Source: Ulva prolifera
Taxonomy: Eukaryota > Chlorophyta > Ulvophyceae > Ulvales > Ulvaceae
Direction: 5' to 3'
DNA: 64,000 bases
Assembly: GCA_023078555.1 (NCBI GenBank)
Contig: CM041198.1
Coordinates: forward strand, 7,363,836 to 7,427,835
Made by a program: the position numbers and the translations under genes. Each line of letters opens with the position of its first letter. The stretch's first letter is position 1. The notes under the pieces are model-generated. The model was not told the DNA's origin. It worked only from the letters and a program-made list of their open reading frames with translations, and ran no database searches. Positions 59,261 to 64,000 of this stretch are shown in pieces.

Positions 59261-62200
59261 TCATGGCTCACGCCGGCTTGCAGCCTTCAGTGCCCGCATC
59301 ATCGCCACCAGTGAGTGGTCCGTGACCCATGTCGACCGCACTGCAATAAACTCAAACCGGGCGTCCATCGGATCCCCGTCCACAAGAAACATATCGTCTA
59401 GGTCCGCCCCGGCATCGCCTGCGCAGCCGCCCCCATCGGCCGTGGCGCCGCTACTGCCATGCACCGCCGGCACAGCACAGGTCGGCGGCCACGCATTCAA
59501 ATCGCCGTTGGCGCTGCTAGTGCGTGCCCTGGCAGGGGCTGCGTCGGCGCGCAGCGGCCGGCGGAGGTGGAGCAGGCGGCCGGGTGCGTAGAGCCGCTCC
59601 GCCGTGATGACCGCGTCCAGCCTGGATACCTCTTGTGCCGCACTGAGTTCGCCATCGGCGGCTGCATTGCCGGTGCGGCGTCGCCGGCCGCCAGGCAGGG
59701 GGTCGTCTGCAGAGGCGCAGGAGGCAGGTGCCCCGCCGTGTGCTGCGCCTGAAGCGGTGCGCCGCCTGGTCGCAGGTGATCCAGAACGGACATCAGGAGG
59801 CGCCCCTATACACTTCTGCCCGCCCGATCCTGCACCACAATCCCCATGTAAGGACGGAGCCCTTTGGAAATTGAACAAAGGTTCAGGTGTCCGGTGCGGC
59901 ATGCATCAGAGCGGCAGTCCGTGATGGACACAACGATGTGTCATGACATGCATCATCACACGTGACTGCGTCCGCTGCAGGTGACCCAGTGAGAATCAGC
60001 ACCTGCAGCAGGCGGCACCGGCCGCGTCGCATCAGACACGACCTGAAACGCCGCCGAGCACGCGGCCGCCGACCCCGCCACGAACGAGAACCACGACCGC
60101 TTCGCCTCCGCCTGCTGTGCAGCGTCATCCCGCCGCGCCCGCGGCCCGGCTCCCCCCCCTGCCTCCAGCAGCTGCTGGCTCTTACTCCCTTTCTGCGCCA
60201 CTCCATCGGCAGAGGCGGCGGCGGCGGCGGCGGCACGCCACGCGGCGGTCGCGGCAGAGGCGGCGATGCCGGACAGCTGCTCCGGCGTCTTGGTGGAGAG
60301 GGCGGAGACGCGGTCGAGCAGGGCCTCGGTGACGCCGCGGGTGCGCTCCCGGCTCGACATGAGCAGGCTCTCGATCAGTGCACCGACCTCGGTGCTGGCC
60401 GCGCTGTGCGCTCTCGCGCTGCGCTCCGTCTGCACCGCGCCGCTGCCGTGATGCTGTGGATACGCTGCGCAATGCCTGGAGAACATGTCTGCGTGTGACC
60501 TCGGAACACGGGCCCATGTTGCCGCAACACGGCACGGAAATTGGTGCTGGGATCGATATCCGACAGCCATGCACTGGTGCGCCGGTGCTGAGTGAGTTCT
60601 GCTGAACGGTCAGATGTGGGTCGCGTGTCGAGCGGGCGGCGCCGTTCCAGCAGCAGTGGGGCGATTCAAATAATCTTAGCACGAGCGCAGAGGCGAGCGC
60701 GCAGCGCGCACCGTCGGCTGCGTGTACAGGTCGTGCAGGTGGTCCAGCGCGGACTCGATGACCGTGCGGGGCTGCGGCTCGCCGTCGGCGGAGCGCCGCG
60801 CCGCGCGCGCTGCGCCCGCGCTGCGCGCGAGCGCCACCAGCTCCCCCGCACCGACAGCCTCCAGCCCCTGCTGCACCTTCCGGAAGGTGTCCGACTGCAG
60901 CACCGGGTCGACAATGCCCTCCCACCAGCCGCTCGTGAGGACTTCGAGGCGGAGCTGCTCGAGGTTCGCGATGCTCGCGCGGGCGACGACGTCGTGGCCT
61001 AGGGTCAGGGTTGTGACGTAGTCGGCGGAGGCGCGCGCGAGGGGGAGGGAGAGGACGGGCGGCGCGGCCGCGCAGAAGCAGTCGATCTGGGAGGGGGGGA
61101 ACGCGGCGAGGAGCGTCGGGAAGCGGTGGGGTTGGGTGTGGAGGAGGTGGGTGGCGAGGGCGGCTGCGCCGGCGCCGAGGGAGTGGCCGCTGAAGCGCAG
61201 GCCGTACCTGTATGAGTGGACTGTGTTGTTGGTGTGGTTCTGTGATGTGCCCGAGGCTGGAGCCACAGCGAGGCAGAATGCTCTGTGCGTTTGGACCTAA
61301 CTCTGGGTAGGACAGGGGGGGTTCAACCGCTTGCGCTGTCGGAAAGCAGCTCGTTTGTGAAAGCAATGGTGAGGCTGGACAGTTGGGCAGAGTTGTAGAG
61401 AGAGCGAGGGTGGATTATTGAGGGGGCGTGGGTAGTGGGGGGAACAGGGACCGCCGCTGTGTGCCGTGCGGAGCAGCATGCTCAATGCAGCATGAGCTGT
61501 GCGTACAGACAGCATCCAAGATGCAGCAGCAGTTAATGTGGCGGTGCAGGACGCTGCCGTCCCTGTGACTGGGATGCAGGGGCAGTGGGAAGGCATGGAT
61601 GGCGTACGGTTGTGCGTCTTGAAAAGGGATGTCCTCAAGCAGTGGCACCGTCTGCTCAAGCAGCCACTCGGCGGATTGCAGGATGCCAGAGTGAGCATGT
61701 CCACCTTTTATCGGCTCCCAATGGCCGGCGATGTCTGTCAGGATGTCGTTGAGGTCGTTTGTACCTCTGACAACTACGCGGAACAGGCTGGCCTCTGTGT
61801 CCTTCATGACAAAGAATGCCGGCCTGAATCGAGCTGTGGCTTCGTGTACATGAAGGATGTCAGAATTGCCAGCAATCTGAGCCTCGCTGGTGATGGCGTC
61901 GACATCAGGGATGGAGTACGCAGCATAGGCTAAGGAGCACTCGCGGTGGAGGTACTGGAATATCTGAGGATTGGAAGCGAGCGAGACTGGATGGCCTGGG
62001 ATATTATCAGATACGTCATGGGACTCATGGCGCTGCTTGACGTGCCGCAGGCCCAGGACGAGGTCTCCTAGTGACCATGGTCCCATGTGCTCAAGGCAGG
62101 TCTGTAGCCCTGCGGCAACTTCGCCGTACATGTCCAGCATCCTGCACGTGTAAGATATGACAATTTCGCACAATGAATGTACAACGTCATCTATCGAGCA

Positions 62201-62698
62201 TTGTACGATAGCCTGCAGACCTGCAAGTGTCAAGACGCACACAGACCGGAAGCAGGTAGGAAGCAAGCAGAAACAGATCAGAGCAGCGCGCAGCGAGGCC
62301 GCCAGCGACACATTCGCGTCGACTCGATCACGATTGAGTGTTTCTGGAACACTGTTATTCACAAGACGGACGCGTCAAGCAAGACTACGGGACGAGGCCC
62401 GGCGGGGGACAGTACCTTGCGACCGGCTGAGATGGGGTGATTTTTTTCATCAGAGACAGGGCCATCGGATGGACTGCTACTACACCATTTCACCAAGTAT
62501 GCTGTCGGACCCATGGCGTGTGTGCCGTGTCTGACATCCTCCCGTTGCTGCATGGGAAGGGACCATGACAATGCAGGAAGCCATGCACGTCTCTAGCGCA
62601 CAACGGCGCATCAGGCGATATCTCCACATCAAACCATGGGCCTCAAACAGTCGTTCAAAGTATTCGTGTCTGATGATCGACGATCGGGTTCCGCAGCA
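59261..62698 (-). CDS. Class-3 (diacylglycerol-lipase-like) lipase, N-terminus incomplete
   Basis: Exons 62589-62698, 61608-62141, 60712-61207, 60003-60453 and 59261-59829 join in phases 2, 2, 0 and 1, for about 719 residues; earlier exons probably lie to the right. A lead-in (MLDMYGEVAAGL...HRECSLAYAAYS) precedes the lipase core: VVRGTNDLNDILTD, HAHSGILQSAEWL, then YGLRFSGHSLGAG across an intron. The nucleophile is S224 in GHSLG. D287 in LGHDVVAR and H682 in STWVTDHSL complete the triad. ERLYAPGRLLHLRRPL is the usual strand before the histidine. An Ala/Gly-rich insertion of about 250 residues separates the core from the C-terminal histidine. Family members hydrolyse acylglycerol esters at membranes. 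The 62589 exon and the 60003-60453 borders are the least certain. Confidence 0.85.
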
Positions 62699-64000
62699 CT
62701 GCATATATCGTGCACAACAGGAGTGGTGTGGCAATGTGTGGCGCTTCACAGACGCACCGGTAGCCACCACATCACAACAGCAATCTCGATGCAGCTGACT
62801 GCCAGAATCGTTTCACTGGTTCTGGACAGTCATATCGGCCAAGAGGATACACGCAGCGAATGGTGCAGTGGTGGCACCGGCATTCAGTGCAGTATTTTGG
62901 TGCAGCTGTAAAGCCTTTTCGGGAGGTCTCTACCTGTGCGGTTATACACGACCAGATCTGCGAATCTACTGCTGCCCCACGTCATACAGAGGTGTCGGAA
63001 CGTCTGAGATGTTCATGGCCAGGCTGTGACAGCCCCGAACCCTGTTTGAAGGCCCAGCCTGGCTGTAGTGACTATGAGCCATAGAGCGTGAGAGGCGTGC
63101 CTACTGAGTGAGTGGCTATCCCCCTGCATCTGCTTTCCAGCAGTTCAAGTAAGCAATAGTATAATCGCCGAGCTATGTAGACACAGTTGGTGTTCTTCCA
63201 TGCAACGGCCCAACCGTGTTCAGAAAATGTGTCTCTTGCTTCTGCTCCAGCAAGAGCATGAAACACAGAACACGCCAAGAGTGCTTGCGGGCATGCCACT
63301 CTGCACGTGCAGGCTTCGACTGCTCACTATGTAGCTTCACAAAGCCACACAAGGTATCAGCCCTCCGGCCATGCAGTCCAGGTGTCATGAGAGTCCATAA
63401 CGTGATCTATCACTGCGAGCTTGCTGAGATACACGATCCATGACCGCACACTGTTACATCCTCCCCATCCTCTCAATATAAAGCGTATCATGCTGCCTCA
63501 AGACGGCCCGGGCTTGAGCAACGCCCATCCAGGTAGCATTGTCCAACGTGATCGTGAGCCCAACACTACCACCCACTTCACGAACATTTCTTTCAAACAT
63601 CAGGTCACGAACACGGACTGACATTGTCCGTAAAGGCCATGGCCTCACCCACGAAGCCAGTGCAGGGCCTCGCTATATCCACACTGCAGCTACACGGCAG
63701 AATCCCACGTGTGAGGGCCTCGTCCGTGGCTGCGGAGCTCCCAGCAGCACCTACACCGCAACACACGATGGCTCCGCTGCCTCAGCACCCACGTTGGAAC
63801 AGCATCCGGATGAGGCCCAGAGTGCATGGGCAGCAAGCAGCAGCAGACGCACACGCGGCCTACGTCTGGCATGCAGGCTCGATGAGCAGGCGACTGTGGT
63901 AGGATCAGACTGGTACATCTAACTGGCCTTACACATGGTGGAGCCTGCATTGATAGCACGACCCTGTTTTGTTGTTGACATAAGAGTTGCGCTTGTCAGC
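62699..64000. other. Region upstream of the lipase exons
   Basis: It probably contains the missing first exon(s) and promoter of the lipase gene on the minus strand, but no frame could be joined with confidence. Nothing else is recognised. Confidence 0.35.

Overview
The window is nuclear DNA of an intron-rich, GC-rich unicellular eukaryote, most likely a chlorophyte green alga; this is inferred. Genes are split by introns whose exon phases match at every junction I could resolve. Donors are often GTGCG or GTACG and acceptors often GCATGCAG, a style known from green algae. I saw no bacterial operons, tRNA, rRNA or CRISPR.

Layout. 1-1646 (-) is the 5' part of a non-LTR retrotransposon ORF: a C2H2 zinc finger, a proline-rich linker and a reverse transcriptase, cut by the window edge. 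2196-7830 is a satellite array with an ~820-bp higher-order unit. 7893-9400 holds two opposed fragments of the retrotransposon C-terminal (restriction-like endonuclease) region. 10050-23612 (-) holds a family of leucine-rich-repeat (LRR) genes: a decayed copy, gene A (two exons) and gene B (four exons, long acidic repeat tail). Both intact genes begin with what looks like a Skp1/BTB fold.

24768-38867 (-) carries a metal-themed group. Gene E has a His-rich start, two thioredoxin-fold-like segments and a Cys-rich zinc-binding motif. Genes C and D are twin COG0523 (CobW/YciC-type) P-loop GTPases with identical five-exon structures. 43384-44814 (+) is a four-pass membrane protein. 48864-52876 (-) is a multi-exon unknown protein with an EF-hand-like segment. 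55057-58625 (+) is a low-complexity protein with one clear EF-hand and RPxTA/RPSSA motifs. 59261-62698 (-) is a class-3 (diacylglycerol-lipase-like) lipase with a complete Ser-Asp-His triad.

The spaces between genes are long and hold short transposon relics: a hAT-like MITE with three copies, a second small terminal-repeat family, minisatellites and G/C-run hairpins. If there is a new system here, the two best candidates are the Skp1/BTB-like plus LRR fusion family, which could be a single-chain ubiquitin-ligase adaptor, and the cluster of two zinc-type GTPases beside the His/Cys-rich thioredoxin-fold protein. Exon borders were read by eye from splice signals, reading phase and paralogue comparison, and no search was run.
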